From NCBI GenBank assembly GCA_025766275.1, contig JAFKAC010000006.1:1674001-1738000 (forward strand): a stretch of 64,000 nt of DNA. Reading direction: 5' to 3'. A program made the position numbers and the translations under genes. The notes under the pieces were generated by a model. That model was not told where the DNA came from. It saw only the letters and a list, made by a program, of their open reading frames with translations, and made no database searches. Source of the stretch: Lactarius indigo. Taxonomy: Eukaryota; Basidiomycota; Agaricomycetes; Russulales; Russulaceae. Of this stretch, positions 11,976-22,986 are shown one piece after another; the stretch's first letter is position 1, and each line of letters begins with the position of its first letter.

Positions 11976-13920
11976 CTACTTTTCATACTTCGACAATAAC
12001 TCTGCGATCCCGAGGTGTCCTCGTGCCGATGCCTCTTGAATCGGAGTTCTCCCGTAGCTGTTCCGAACGTTCGCATTTGCACCACGTTCTAGTAAGAGCT
12101 CAGCAATCTCAAGATGTCCATTGTACGATGCAAGGTCCAATGCAGTCCTTCGATTCCTCTGGCTTGCGTTCAAATCGGCATTGTGATCAAGTAATAGCCG
12201 CACGACGCTAACTTTCCCGTCCCGTGACGCGTGAAGCAGCGGGGTCCAACCGTGCACGTCTCGGGGGTTCACATCTGCGCCATACTCGATCAACAATTTT
12301 GCCACCTCGAGTTGCCCAAACATCGACGCCACAGTTAATGCGGTCCCGCGATCCTCATCCCTTTCTTCGACATCCGAACCATGGTCAAGTAACAAACGTA
12401 CAACGTCAATCTGACCATTTCTTGACGCAGTGCACACCGAAGGGTGCTCGTCGTTGGAGGATTCCACATTTTCTCCACGTGGTTGTGGCCGCTGCACAAC
12501 GTGATTTTGTGGACTGATTAACGACGCGCTTGGATTCACCTTTCCGTCTAGAGATATCGTAGATCGGGATAGAAAGTTTGCAACCTCGAGTCTCTCGTTG
12601 TCGGAGGCCAGATCCAGAGGCGTCCTGTTGTTGTTATCACGTATGTAATGATCTGCACCACATCCGAGTAGGAGCTTCACGATGTCGAGATGGCCTCCGA
12701 ATGCTGCTAGATGCAAAGGAGTCCGACCGTCGTAGTCACGAGGGCCAACATCTGCGCCGTGTTGAATGAGCAGTTCTGCCATCTTGATGTGACCCCGTCT
12801 TGATGCTAAATGCAGAGGAGTCAGGTCGTCATCGTCACGGGAGCCCACATCTGCCCCATGTTGAGTGAGCAGTTCTGCCATCTTGATGTGATCCTGTCTT
12901 GACGCCAAATGTAGAGGAGTCACGCTCTCATCGTCACGAGAACCCACATCTGCCCCATGTTGAATGAGGAGCCCTGCCATCTTGATGTGACCCTGTAGCG
13001 ATGCTGAATGCAAAGGAGTTAGGCCCGAGTGCAAAGGAGTCAGGCCCAAGTCATCACCACGAGAGCTTACATCTGCCCCATGCCGAATGAGCAGTTCGGC
13101 TATCTTGGTGTGACCCTGTCTTGACGCCAAATGCAGAGGAGTCAAGTCGTCATCGTCACGAGATCCCACATCTGCGCCGTGTTGAATAAGCAGTTCTGCC
13201 ATCTTGATGTGGCCTTGTTGCGACGACAAATGCAAATGACTCCGGCCGACATTGTCACGAGAGTCCACATCTGCGCCATGTTGAATGAGCAGTTCCGCCA
13301 GCTTGGAATACCCCCTTTGCGACGCCAAATATAAAGGAGTCCAATTATTGTTGTCACGAGAGCACACATCTGCCCCATTTTGAATAAGCAGTTCTGCCAT
13401 CTTGATGTGACCCTGTCTTGACGCGAGATGCAGAGGAGTCAGGTCGTCGTCGTCACGAGAGCCCACATCTAAGCCACGTTGAATGAGTAGTTTTGCAATC
13501 TCAACGTGACCTTGTCGGGACGCGAAATGCAAAGGAGTCGAGTCATTCTTGGCACGAGAGCCTACGTCTGCACCACTTTCAATTAAGAACCGAACGACGT
13601 CCACGTGTCCATTTTGTGTTGCTCCTTGTAGTGGAGAAACGCCATCTTCGTCCTGGGAGTTCACGTCCGCCCCCTGCTCCAGTAGAAGACGAGATACCCC
13701 CATCCCTCCTACAGAAGAAGCCAATCTGAGCGGAGTGCGGCCCAAATAGTTCCGTAGGTCGACATCTGCATTGTGATCGAGTAACAACCGCACAATTTCA
13801 ATCCGTCCGCCTTGCGATGCTCGGTGCAGTGGGCTCGTACCGCTCTTGTCTATGACGTTCACATCCGCGCCTTGCCGAAGAAGTGACAATGCCGTGCTGA
13901 TGTCCTCCTTGATGAACGCA
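11976..13920 (-). repeat. ankyrin-repeat array of NLR copy C
   Basis: The region is a tandem array of about 99-nt (33-codon) units. Most encode a core of the form TPLHLASRQGHIKMAELLIQHGADVGSRDDDD. Six to eight central units differ at only a few positions, mainly in the loop residues after GSR and at the helix surface, whereas the outer units are more diverged. The same unit family fills 5849-7171 in copy B and 744-1806 in copy A. High similarity of neighbouring units at the DNA level points to recent unit exchange or slippage. Confidence 0.85.
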
Positions 13921-16792
13921 GCTAACAACGGACTCTCGTAATACCCTCCCCTGGCATTGACATCCCCTGGGTAGCTGGCGATTAAGTGTTCTGTGAGCTG
14001 ACGGAAACCGCAAAGTACGGCGTAATATAATGGCACCGCCTGCGGTCGTTCTGGGTGCTTCGTAGGCATGTCCCCTCTCCAGGGGTCATCTATGTCGTAT
14101 ATCCACACCCAAGCGGGGAAGTGTGGCTTCTCCGGGTTAAAAAGGTGTTCCATGGCAACTTGGATGGTCGACGATACGCCCTCAAACTGACCGTGGTCGA
14201 CCCAATGTCGGGCAGCGTAGTCGGACAACGGAAAGTCCTTAATGCTGTCTCTGTCGATGCGGTCGTCAAGCTGGAGCAATATACTGAGGGAGGCTTGGGC
14301 GAGAATGGTATGCGCCAAGTGGGGAACGATGTGATATCCAGAAAGATCCTCTCTCGCGGTAGCAAGGCGGTCTGATGTCAAGAACTCCTTTACTGAAAAA
14401 TGCGAAAATTGGACAACTTGGGAACCGTCTACATCGACAACGCTGATGAGATTGGAACACACAGAAAGAACGGCTTCCTCGGCATCGCCTAGTCGCCAGT
14501 CGGGGTTAAACTTCGGAATCGCTCCTTCGTCGAATCGAACCGCCAAAATATCCGCGAGTTCCTCCACGCGGAGTGGTCTGATTGATACGGCAAGGCATTG
14601 GAAGAGGCACTGTGCGTATTCCCGCACCTGTCCATCGATAGCCAGAAGCGCACGTTCGTATGTTTCGTCCAATGTCTTCGGCATCTCATTCAGAGTACTT
14701 CGGATATACGCTGGTAACGTCCGACGTAGTACCTCCAATTGGCAAAAGACCCATCTAAACCTAAGCGGGATAAATTGGGTGATCGTATCAAGAAACCACG
14801 ACGGTAATCACTTACATCCCATCCGCCTTATCTGAGAGCGTATCGATCACCAGCTGCTGATCTCCTTCTCTCCATCTCCGCATCCTCAAATCAGAGTGCA
14901 CGACCGCTTTGATATAGGAGGCAATGTCCGCCTTTTGACCGCCTTCATCGTGAAGGGACATACGGAACGATGCTAAGGGTCCAAAACTGTTTCGAATGTC
15001 GACCTCCGGGCGGCTTGACACACACATGTGTACATTTGGGAGCTTTAACTCGACAAGATATCCTAGAAACTCGAGCACCTGTTCTCGCGCGGTAGGTATC
15101 CCAGAGATGTTGGGGCACTCATCAAGGGCATCAATGATGATGTATGTCGCCGGCTGTCCTGGCACCTCGAGCATTTCCACAAGACATTGTGAGAGTGCAT
15201 CTTCTGAAGGCTCCTGCGTGCCTCCGGCGTGATCCGAATATAGACGGGACAAGATTTGATAGCAGGGATCAGACTTGGCGCTGAGCTGAAAGACAAGAGA
15301 GGAGAGGAGTCCGCGCAGGTGTTGCTTCTCGGTGTCCTTGAAATCAAAATAAAAGTACGTCATTGACGCTAATCCTGCCTTGCATGTGCTGTCGATTTTT
15401 CGGATGATTGAAGAACTGGCGGAGAGGGTGAATGACTATAACGGAGGAAGTGGGACAAGGCCTACAGTAAAATGGTCTTTCCGGAACCCGCTACACGACA
15501 CAGAAGAAATTAGGGTAGTCGCGAGCCTAGTGTTGAGTACGCACGCTTTCCGTGGATCCACAAAAGAGAACCCTCGGCGTTCCACTCAGCAAAGACGCTT
15601 GCTTGGAAGAGCCATGTGGCAGTTCCATCTCGATGTGATTTGCATCCAATATTGTAGTTTTTCGATGGATCTGGGGGGCAAAGCCAACTTTTGGAGTCCC
15701 TTTGCATCTGGTCGCCTGCAATCCGTCTTAGCGCCACCAGTCGACAATAGGGGTACCAACTTATAACGAACGTCTCATCTTGTTTATATCACTCGCCATT
15801 TGTTGCATCGTACCTATCGTCGCGGTTAGCCCACGTAACGTCGATTTGTGAAAACGGTAAAGGCGTACCCAGAGCGTCCCGGATGCCGTCCATCGACGCT
15901 TTCCCGTCTAGTACAAAGATAATACCTCAGTCACGTCAATAACCGGACAAGCAGATATTGCGTACCATTCATGACTACTTTCACATTATTCATTAGTCCA
16001 TGAACCACTTCTAGGGTCTGCGCGACGGTCATCCGGCCCTCCTCTTGAGTGAGACGGTCAAGCCTCCGAAGCACAGCCTCGATCTCGCTCTCTCCTAGCA
16101 GCTTCTTTGCAAATTTCTCTATGCCACGTTGAGCTATCGTGTATTGAGGATAACGATCGACTCACTGAATCTGCCTTGTTTAATTTGCTTGGTAGCGAGG
16201 GCAAACACGGAGAGTAACTCGACCATTATCTTTCCGACTATATCGGTCATCGAAGGGGTCAACGGGACATCGGTGTAGATCCGAAGGCGTTTGAGGAAGT
16301 TTCCGATACATTCAAACAGATCGACAAGTGCATCATAACTCGAGCTGACACCGTTAGCCGCCTAGGATATGTGGATCATGAAATATATGTCGGTGAAAAC
16401 TGTCAAGGGACTCGGACGTACCGTGATTAGGACATCCACGCCAACAAAGATCGCCTTTGCCGGTTGGAACGGGACCTGGTGGCCGAACGGTGGAAGGTCA
16501 AGAAGAAAAATTAGGACATTCAGCCCATTAAACTCACAGCCTCGCCAAGTACGCCAGAAAGCGTGTGGATGGCCTGGACAACTGGGCTAAGCCAGTTGAT
16601 CAAATCGCGATTTCCATCCCGATAGACTTTGAATGCGTTCGCCTTGTCTTCGAGTAGCTTGAGGACATCATCGGGAGAATCACGGCCTCTCAGTTCGTCG
16701 GCAAAAGGGTGCTTGTCGAGTTCTACGCCAATCTGGTCGCTGTAATCGGCGAGAGCTTTATCGAGGATCGCTTGAAATGATACAGCAGGCAT
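11976..16792 (-). CDS. NLR copy C: intact Goodbye-NACHT-ankyrin protein
   Basis: Predicted ten-exon gene: 16792-16538, 16475-16422, 16361-16176, 16128-15966, 15907-15869, 15813-15768, 15726-15545, 15490-15466, 15415-14816 and 14760-11976. These sum to 1445 codons in one open frame. Exons 1-4 encode a fungal STAND Goodbye domain (opening MPAVSFQAILDKALADY, later DALVDLFECIGNFLKRL). The P-loop reads HGKPGSGKTIL across exons 7-8, and Walker B IIIDALDECP and SSRPEVDIR follow in exon 9. A NACHT-associated helical region with FSHFSVKEFLTSDRLA precedes about 18 ankyrin repeats, many near identical (GHIKMAELLIQHGADVGSRD). NACHT NTPases of this type are thought to oligomerise after ligand sensing by the repeats. 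This is the only complete NLR in the trio. The ligand and cell-death role are unknown. One ankyrin unit carries a small internal duplication (GLTPLHSGLTPLHS). Confidence 0.88.
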
Positions 16793-17293
16793 CTTGTAGA
16801 CAGCTTCTCGAAGAGATACGTTGGTCAATTCGGTGGTTGTGTGAGGTGGTAGAGGGGAAGGCTCGCAGCGAACACTAGTAGCGCCGGGAGGCGGCCTCGT
16901 GTGAAACTCGTGTCGAACAAAACATGGAACAGAGCACCGCTTCTTCCTGTGTACAATTTGACAAAAGAGCCAAACCAGCATGTCACCTAAGTTTTCGTGT
17001 CGTCTCTCTCTTTCAGTGGCCACAGACGAGAGCATGTCGATTGCGAAGGTTGTTCTGACAGCATCGAAGTTTTTGTCTGTACAAGTGCTGTCACGGTCAG
17101 TGGACGCCTGCCCAGACTCAGACAGCCACGAACGTCTGTCAGTGCTTAATGGAGTTCCTACCAATAATGAAGCAGCGACCATTATCCTCACCAATTCCTC
17201 ACCAAGGGCGTGACCCGTAAAAATATAGAATTTAAGTGCGGTGGTATCCCATAACATAAGTACAAACGAGAGAGACATACAGTAAACCAAACA
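16793..17293 (-). promoter_or_regulatory. NLR copy C upstream region / LRR gene 3' flank
   Basis: This is the intergenic stretch between NLR copy C and the LRR gene. No coding sequence is recognised. The duplicated upstream block recurs at about 17211-17265 (tgacccgtaaaaatataga and the following gtggtatcccataacata run). It serves as both the 5' flank of the NLR and the 3' flank of the LRR gene, which explains why the duplication unit included the LRR 3' end. Confidence 0.45.
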
Positions 17294-19549
17294 CTATCCA
17301 GACCCTCCAGCGTGGCTCTGACTGAACACCTTCAACCAACCGTCCCCCATCTCCGATCTGAGCGCCTCAACCCGCGCCCTGAACGCGTCCGCCTCCTTGA
17401 TCTCCCCCCCAACCCCATCCTCCACCTTCCCAGGCGCCTCAAACACAGACGCAGCAGCACGCGCCCGCCGCGCCGCAGACCGCCGAGTCGACACGCGCAC
17501 GCTCATCGTGCGATCCGACGGCGGGCGCACCAGCACCGGCGACGGCGGGTCGTCCGACTCGGCCAGCGCCAGCGCCGGCGCATACTCGGTATGCGAGCGA
17601 CGGTGCTTATGCGTGACGACTTGCGACGCCTTCGGCGTCGTGCTGTCCTCCGCGGGAAGAGGCGGGGGCGACACTGACGCGAGAGGGGCCTCGGGTGCGG
17701 GAGGTAACGACGCGGGCACCCCGAGCGGAGAGCGCGACGCCGAGGCGGGGGAGCCGCCGAAATGCTCGCTTGGCTCCTCCGAGACCGTGACCCACGTGCC
17801 GGCAGCGTTCGCGTTCGCCGGGTCTGCGTCCAGGTGCACAATACGCTTCGCACGCTTTTTCCGCGATTTGGCGCTGGTGGCGGGGAGGAGCGGCGATTGT
17901 TGGTTCGAGGAGGGGGCTGGTGAAAACGCTGGGCTGCTCGAAGAGCTGGCTCCGCTCGATGGGGCTGGGGCGACTGCCGTCGTTGATGGAGCTGGGGCTA
18001 CTGCGGTTGTCGATGCGGTTATTGTTGTTGTTGCCGCTCCTCCAACAGGCACCACTGGTGGCGAATAAGCCTTGGACATCGGCCGTGTGGAGTTCATCTG
18101 CTCTGGTGGGGGGGAAGTCAGGCTCCTTCGCTCGTAGAACCCGGCCGGCGTCCCATCCAGAAGGATCGACTTTCCCTCCTTCCAGAAAAAGTCGAAGCAC
18201 TTGACCCGGTAGTCACTCTCGATCTCCGTGAAAGCGTTGCCCTCCACCCACACCTCGGTAATATTGGGTAACAAGGAGAGTCGGCCCACCTCTCCCGATT
18301 CCTCCACTTGATTATGTCTAACGTCCACCCGCTCTAGTGCCACGAGCCGCTCTAGACCGCAAAGCGAATCCAGGCGATTCCGGGACAGGTTGAGTGCAAG
18401 CACTTGGCCCAGTTTCTTGTAAATGCCCAGGACGGAATCGATCATGTTATCTGAGAGGTTGAGCGAGACAAGATTGTACAAAGATGATAAACCCGGGGGG
18501 ACCGAAACGAGCAAATTCGAGGATAAATCGAGGTGGGTGAGCGAAGTGAGATGTGGGAGGATTTCAGTCGGAATGAAGGTCAGCGCATTATCGGACAGCG
18601 AAAGATGCCTGAGGAAGGCCCACTTGGATGGTGGTAACTGGGGGGAGACGGAGGATTCGGTGGGTGAAGAAGGTCGGGGTGGGTCTTCGCTCGTTGGTGT
18701 GACGACCATTTCCTCCGCATGTTCTTCCACGGAATCTGGAAGACGCGTACTGTGGAATGATGATTGCCGTGAAAGGTTTGGGGGATCCAGAGGGGCGGCT
18801 TGCCTCCGGGAAGAATCATGTATCACCGTGTTGATGAATAGATCAGATACGTCATCGAGCCCACTGCGTTTGATTGTAAGACTCCACAAGCTCTCTGAAA
18901 GCCTGTCCCAACCAAGAAGTGTGCGTGGGTCAATGTCAAGGCACTCCAAGCTTTGCAGATTACGGAATGAATCCAATGGTAACGCGTTTTCGTTCGGAGG
19001 GTCCGCTGCTATTTCCACAATCTTCTTGGGGCCAGGGGCTCGTAGCGATAGCGCTGGGATCTTTGTGAAGCTGCTAAAGATATACTTTAGCTCCTGGTCG
19101 ACGCTAGGTGGTTCCGGACGTGCCCAGATTCCAACTCCTAACGAAAGCCGGGAAACGGCAGACAGTGAGGTACGAATGGAAGAGAGAGACATGGAATCAG
19201 ATGAATCTCCGCTATGAGATACATCGATGTAGTTTATGGGGCGTGACGGGTTGACAGCTTTCGAGTCGAGGGAGCCAACGTGATAGCCGAGGGCTTCGAG
19301 GCGGATGAGGATATAGAATAGGTGGTGGGTATCGATAGCGAAAGTGAGGGGTTTGGGTCTGGTGGATTGGGGAGTGCTGTCCGAGCTGAACCACTGGAGA
19401 GGATTGAGAGTGAGGCCGCTAGGAGCAGGCTGGCTTTGCTGGCGGGGGCGTCGACGTCGCTGGAAGGCCGCTTCGGCGAGGCGGGACTCGTTTGTGCGTA
19501 TGAAAGAGGCAACGATACGCAAATAGTCGTCGCCACGCTCGTGGTCCAT
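17294..19549 (-). CDS. leucine-rich-repeat protein with disordered tail
   Basis: A single-exon frame of 751 residues. The N-terminal part (about residues 1-250) begins MDHERGDDYLRIVASFIR and includes SLECLDIDPRTLLGWDRL, a layout that recalls STK11-interacting protein or nischarin-type LRR proteins; I am not sure of that assignment. Residues about 310-440 hold five or six LRRs (for example LRHLSLSDNALTFIP, LTHLDLSSNLLVSVP, LVSLNLSDNMIDSV). From about 480 to 680 the sequence is rich in Ser, Pro and Ala and looks disordered, with a basic KSRKKRAKR stretch. The last 50 residues (VFEAPGKVE, EADAFRARVEALRSEM) form a conserved-looking acidic helix. LRR proteins of this type usually act as scaffolds. 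The 3' end is duplicated at 11219-11498. Confidence 0.85.
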   Translation of the reverse strand: MDHERGDDYLRIVASFIRTNESRLAEAAFQRRRRPRQQSQPAPSGLTLNPLQWFSSDSTPQSTRPKPLTFAIDTHHLFYILIRLEALGYHVGSLDSKAVNPSRPINYIDVSHSGDSSDSMSLSSIRTSLSAVSRLSLGVGIWARPEPPSVDQELKYIFSSFTKIPALSLRAPGPKKIVEIAADPPNENALPLDSFRNLQSLECLDIDPRTLLGWDRLSESLWSLTIKRSGLDDVSDLFINTVIHDSSRRQAAPLDPPNLSRQSSFHSTRLPDSVEEHAEEMVVTPTSEDPPRPSSPTESSVSPQLPPSKWAFLRHLSLSDNALTFIPTEILPHLTSLTHLDLSSNLLVSVPPGLSSLYNLVSLNLSDNMIDSVLGIYKKLGQVLALNLSRNRLDSLCGLERLVALERVDVRHNQVEESGEVGRLSLLPNITEVWVEGNAFTEIESDYRVKCFDFFWKEGKSILLDGTPAGFYERRSLTSPPPEQMNSTRPMSKAYSPPVVPVGGAATTTITASTTAVAPAPSTTAVAPAPSSGASSSSSPAFSPAPSSNQQSPLLPATSAKSRKKRAKRIVHLDADPANANAAGTWVTVSEEPSEHFGGSPASASRSPLGVPASLPPAPEAPLASVSPPPLPAEDSTTPKASQVVTHKHRRSHTEYAPALALAESDDPPSPVLVRPPSDRTMSVRVSTRRSAARRARAAASVFEAPGKVEDGVGGEIKEADAFRARVEALRSEMGDGWLKVFSQSHAGGSG

Positions 19550-19689
19550 GTGGTTGTGGGTAGAGGGGAGCGGTTATCTGCAAATGCGACACCCAGGACG
19601 TCGGGTCAAAGCGAGGCTTGAGGCTGGCTCGAGGTGCGGTCGTCGCTGCATCCCGGCCCGGTGGGGTCAGGTACGACGCGCGTCAGACT

Positions 19690-20040
19690 CAACGTACAAC
19701 ATGCCATCAAGATCGAATGAATCGAAGGAACACAGTCTTGTATTATGTCCGCCACTTTTGCCGACGCCCTACTGTCTTCACCGCTGTCTTACTCACTCCA
19801 GGTTGAGGCTGATCTAGCCGATACTATCTCTGCTTGAAGGAGAAGGTCTACAGTTAACAGGGTCGACACTCAAAAGATAGTCCATTCAGGTGTCTAACTC
19901 GTCCATTGCACTGCGCGCGCTATGGCCTTAGCAGGGGTTTCCAAGCAAAATCTAAAAGACAATTGAACCTTGTAATATCAAGGAGAAAGACTCTTTAGTC
20001 TTCATGATCTCAAAGGCTCGTTATTCATCGCCATGCTCAG
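19690..20040 (+). pseudogene. decayed RAD23 5' fragment
   Basis: This stretch aligns by eye with exons 1-3 and introns of the RAD23-like gene at 21167. Shared words include catcaagatcgaatgaa at the start region, cactccag followed by gttgaggctga at the first acceptor, cactcaaaagata and tccattcaggtg at the second donor, and atcaaggagaa with the following gactttttagt-like run. The upstream words gacgcgcgtcagactcaac also recur. It has no initiation frame, contains stops (for example a TGA soon after gttgaggctgat) and lacks the UBA and XPC-binding parts. It is a dead duplicate of the ubiquitin-like domain end of RAD23. Confidence 0.8.
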
Positions 20041-21166
20041 AGAGAGAGCTTGAATTAACTCCATCACCAATCCCGCCGCATAAACTCTGGTACTGGGTGG
20101 CTTAGCGTATGATCTGGGGTCTCGAGATAATTCTCGCGACCGGCTGTACTCGCAGTCTTTAATCAAGAAAATAAATTCTGAAGAGACACCGCTTTTCCTA
20201 AGACCCGCAGCCAGCCGGAGAACTAGGCTCTGTTGGAAGTCCGTATTTTTTTGAGTCTGTTTGATTATGTATATTTTTTGTGCATTCAAATCCGGCTGAT
20301 TTTGACTCATCTTGCTTCTTCGGTAAATGACTTCCCTTCTGACTGAGTAACCCTGAGTGTATTGTATGTGCCTAATCCTTTCCAATGACAAGTCATGAAA
20401 CTGAATGTCACCCCACTGACGACGACGACGATGAGCCTGAGAACACCCATAGTGAGGACGCCAAGACCCCCGATGGCGGTGAGTGGGACAATACAAGCCC
20501 AGGAGAAATCACACACCCACCTTTTTGTTCCGTTGATACCCTGTATCTTCCCTGACCGTTAGGGAAAGCGTTTAAGGTGCGCAGGTTCTAGGGGGTGTGA
20601 AGCGGCGCGGGTAGTCTTTCAGGCCCACGCACTGCGTGAGATGTCGTGTGTATGTCTGCAGCGGTCTCAGACACTTCATTGTCGAAGGACTAAGGACGCA
20701 CACGAGCCTGAGTGCAGCAAAGTCAGGAATGGAAACGGCGGGCCGCACGAGCCGTGGTCAAAGACGATCGTAAACGGTCGCGCACGCTTCCGCACGGCAC
20801 GTAACTTCACAGAGGTGGCCACCTCTGTCCAGAATGCATCACGCTTGAGTACTCACAGCGCGGGGAAGCGGCGAAGTGCAGAAAAGTAGTGCTCAGGGTG
20901 TGCGCTCGTGAGCTTGGGGAAACATGATAGGCGGGCGCAGAGGACATCAGAAAGCAACTGGAAACAGGAAAAATCAGGTTTTAATGGGCCAGGGACTCGG
21001 AGAGTGCAGGACTCTCGTAGCTGGCACAGGAGCTAATGATTGACAAACGATGGGGTTAATCAGGCTGAGTGGCTCGCTGCCACGGCAGCCGCGGCCCGGT
21101 AAGGATGAATGAGGCAAGGTGGGGTGACGACGCGCGTCAGACTCAACCTCGTACCATCAAGATCGA
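20041..21166. other. spacer with weak minus-strand open frames
   Basis: Between the RAD23 fragment and RAD23-A I recognise no family. One minus-strand frame (20002-20496) encodes a 164-residue basic protein; another (20307-20516) begins MCDFSWACIVPLTAIGG and could be a signal peptide or membrane segment. Neither has independent support. The part from 20900 to 21110 is GC-rich with no frame worth reporting; the last 50 bases repeat the flank found before the decayed RAD23 fragment. Confidence 0.35.
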
Positions 21167-22622
21167 ATGAAGATAACAGTAAAGACTCTTCAACAAAAAG
21201 TCTTTTATGTTCGTCATCTCTGCTGACATCCTGCTATCGACCTTGTCTTACCCATTCCAGGTTGAGGCTGAACCGGCTGAAACTGTCTTAGACTTGAAGA
21301 AGAAGATCCACGACCAACAGGGTCATGCCGTCGACACCCAAAAGATAATCTATTCAGGTGACTACCTCACTCATTGCACTGTGTACACTGTGAGTTTAAC
21401 CAGTGTTTTCTAGGCAAGGTCTTGTCCGATGATAAGACAGTTGAATCATGTAGTATCAAGGAGAAGGACTTTTTAGTTCTCATGGTCGCAAAGGTACGTT
21501 ATTCATTGTCATAGCCCCTCGGACTGGAATCAACCCCATCGCCAGCCCAAATCCACGCCTGCCGCATCGACGAGCACCAGTACTGCTTCTCCCGTCAGCG
21601 CACCGCCACCAGCCGACTCTGCTGCGCCTGTCCCATCAGCACCTGCCTCGGTTCCCATTCCCGAGACACCAGCCCCCATCTCTTCAGCCCCTGCTTCCTC
21701 GGCAGAACCAGCTCCTCTTGGCACTTCATTCTTAAGCGGTGAAGCCCTGCAGAGGACTATAGATAATATGGTGGAAATGGGCTACCCTAGGGATCAGGTT
21801 CTGCGTGCCTTGCGCGCAAGCTACAACAACCCTGATAGAGCTGTCGAGTATTTGCTCACTGTGCGTATTAAATCTAAGTGGGTCACAATTAGCTGACCTG
21901 ACTTCCTTTCTCCGTTCCGGTAGGGCATCCCTGCTCACTTAGAAACAGAACAGAGCGCCGCCCCCGCAGCCCCACGCGCACAATCAAACCTCCCGCTAAA
22001 TCCACCTGCACCTTCCCCTGCTGTAGCGCCTCCTGCAGCTAGCACCACCTCAACCTTCTGCTCCCCAGAATTTGTTCCAAGTGCGTTTTGAATGCATCCT
22101 AATTACATCGCCTGTCTTATTCGCCTGCCTTCAGCTGGCGCAACAGCAACAGCAACAACCGTCGGTCCCGCCGAGTGCGGGTGGGGCTGAGGGCCAACAG
22201 GGAATAGGTGCCCTTCGTAACGACCCACGATTGAACGACCTCCGTGGACTCGTTGCCCAGAACCCGGCCTTGCTACAACCTGTGATCCAGCAACTTGCAC
22301 AAGGCAACCCTCAAGTCGCTCAACTTCTTGCTTCGAACCCTGATGCACTACTTGATCTTCTTGGTGGTGGACCCGAGGATGGTGAAGACGAAGCTATCCC
22401 ACCTGGGGCTCATGTTGTGAACGTTACGCCCGAGGAGCGCGCAGCCATCGAGAGGGCACGTCATCTTCCCAGTCTATCCTATTTTCGTCTACTGACACGT
22501 CACATCTGTAGCTGGTGGCTCTCGGCTTTCCGCGACACGCCGCCATTGAGGCATACCTTGCATGCGATAAGAACGAAGAATTAGCAGCGAATTACCTTTT
22601 CGAAGGCGGGTTCGACGAGTAG
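21167..22622 (+). pseudogene. RAD23-A, UV excision repair/proteasome shuttle, one frame break
   Basis: Exons by splice sites: 21167-21208, 21261-21357, 21414-21493, 21546-21860, 21924-22080, 22135-22455, 22512-22622. The order is an N-terminal ubiquitin-like domain (VEAEPAETVLDLKKKI), a Pro/Ala/Ser linker, UBA1 ([20 protein letters not shown]), a second linker, an XPC-binding domain (DPRLNDLRGLVAQNPALLQ), and UBA2 ([20 protein letters not shown]). RAD23 binds ubiquitinated proteins and the proteasome and stabilises XPC/Rad4 in nucleotide excision repair. All exons keep frame except the fifth (157 nt, one base too many). Its start reads GIPAHLE, but its end must read PQPSAPQNLFQ in the next frame. 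The sixth intron starts with GC instead of GT (22456-22511). It is either a lightly damaged gene or carries an assembly error. Confidence 0.75.
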
Positions 22623-22986
22623 CGGCGATAGTATACACATCTCCTACTGTTGTATTTTTTTCTTATGCCTGGAGTGCGCAAGCGAAGATGTGAGCTTATG
22701 TAGTTCCAGTGACTTTATGTTGTGTTCCATTCCCGGTAGATGGCCTGTGCGCGGCTGTGTATATCTGTGTTCACGGTTCCAACGTTCACACGCCGACAGA
22801 GACTCGGCGACACGCACAACCAGCGCTCGTTCCAGTCACAGATGGGCGAACTTCTGGAAATTCATCTCACGCCTGCTGGCTTTGGCCTGGCTGTGATGCA
22901 GTGCGCTGTAAATAACTAGCAGGGCCAGCTCGCTACTTGCACTCGTGCCCATCTCCCGGTTCCCTCTACAACTAACCAAAGGACCA

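Noticed and set aside
13131..13334. CRISPR-like or minisatellite interpretation of the regular 99-nt repeats
   Set aside because: The period equals 33 codons and the frame encodes ankyrin repeats, which fully explains the regularity.
17397..18068. Long plus-strand frame opposite the LRR gene
   Set aside because: It is a shadow of the GC-rich, Ser/Pro-rich coding region on the other strand; the minus frame has LRRs and a duplicated C-terminus.
20002..20496. 164-residue minus-strand protein
   Set aside because: No recognisable domain and it overlaps the decayed RAD23 fragment; kept only as a remark in the spacer entry.
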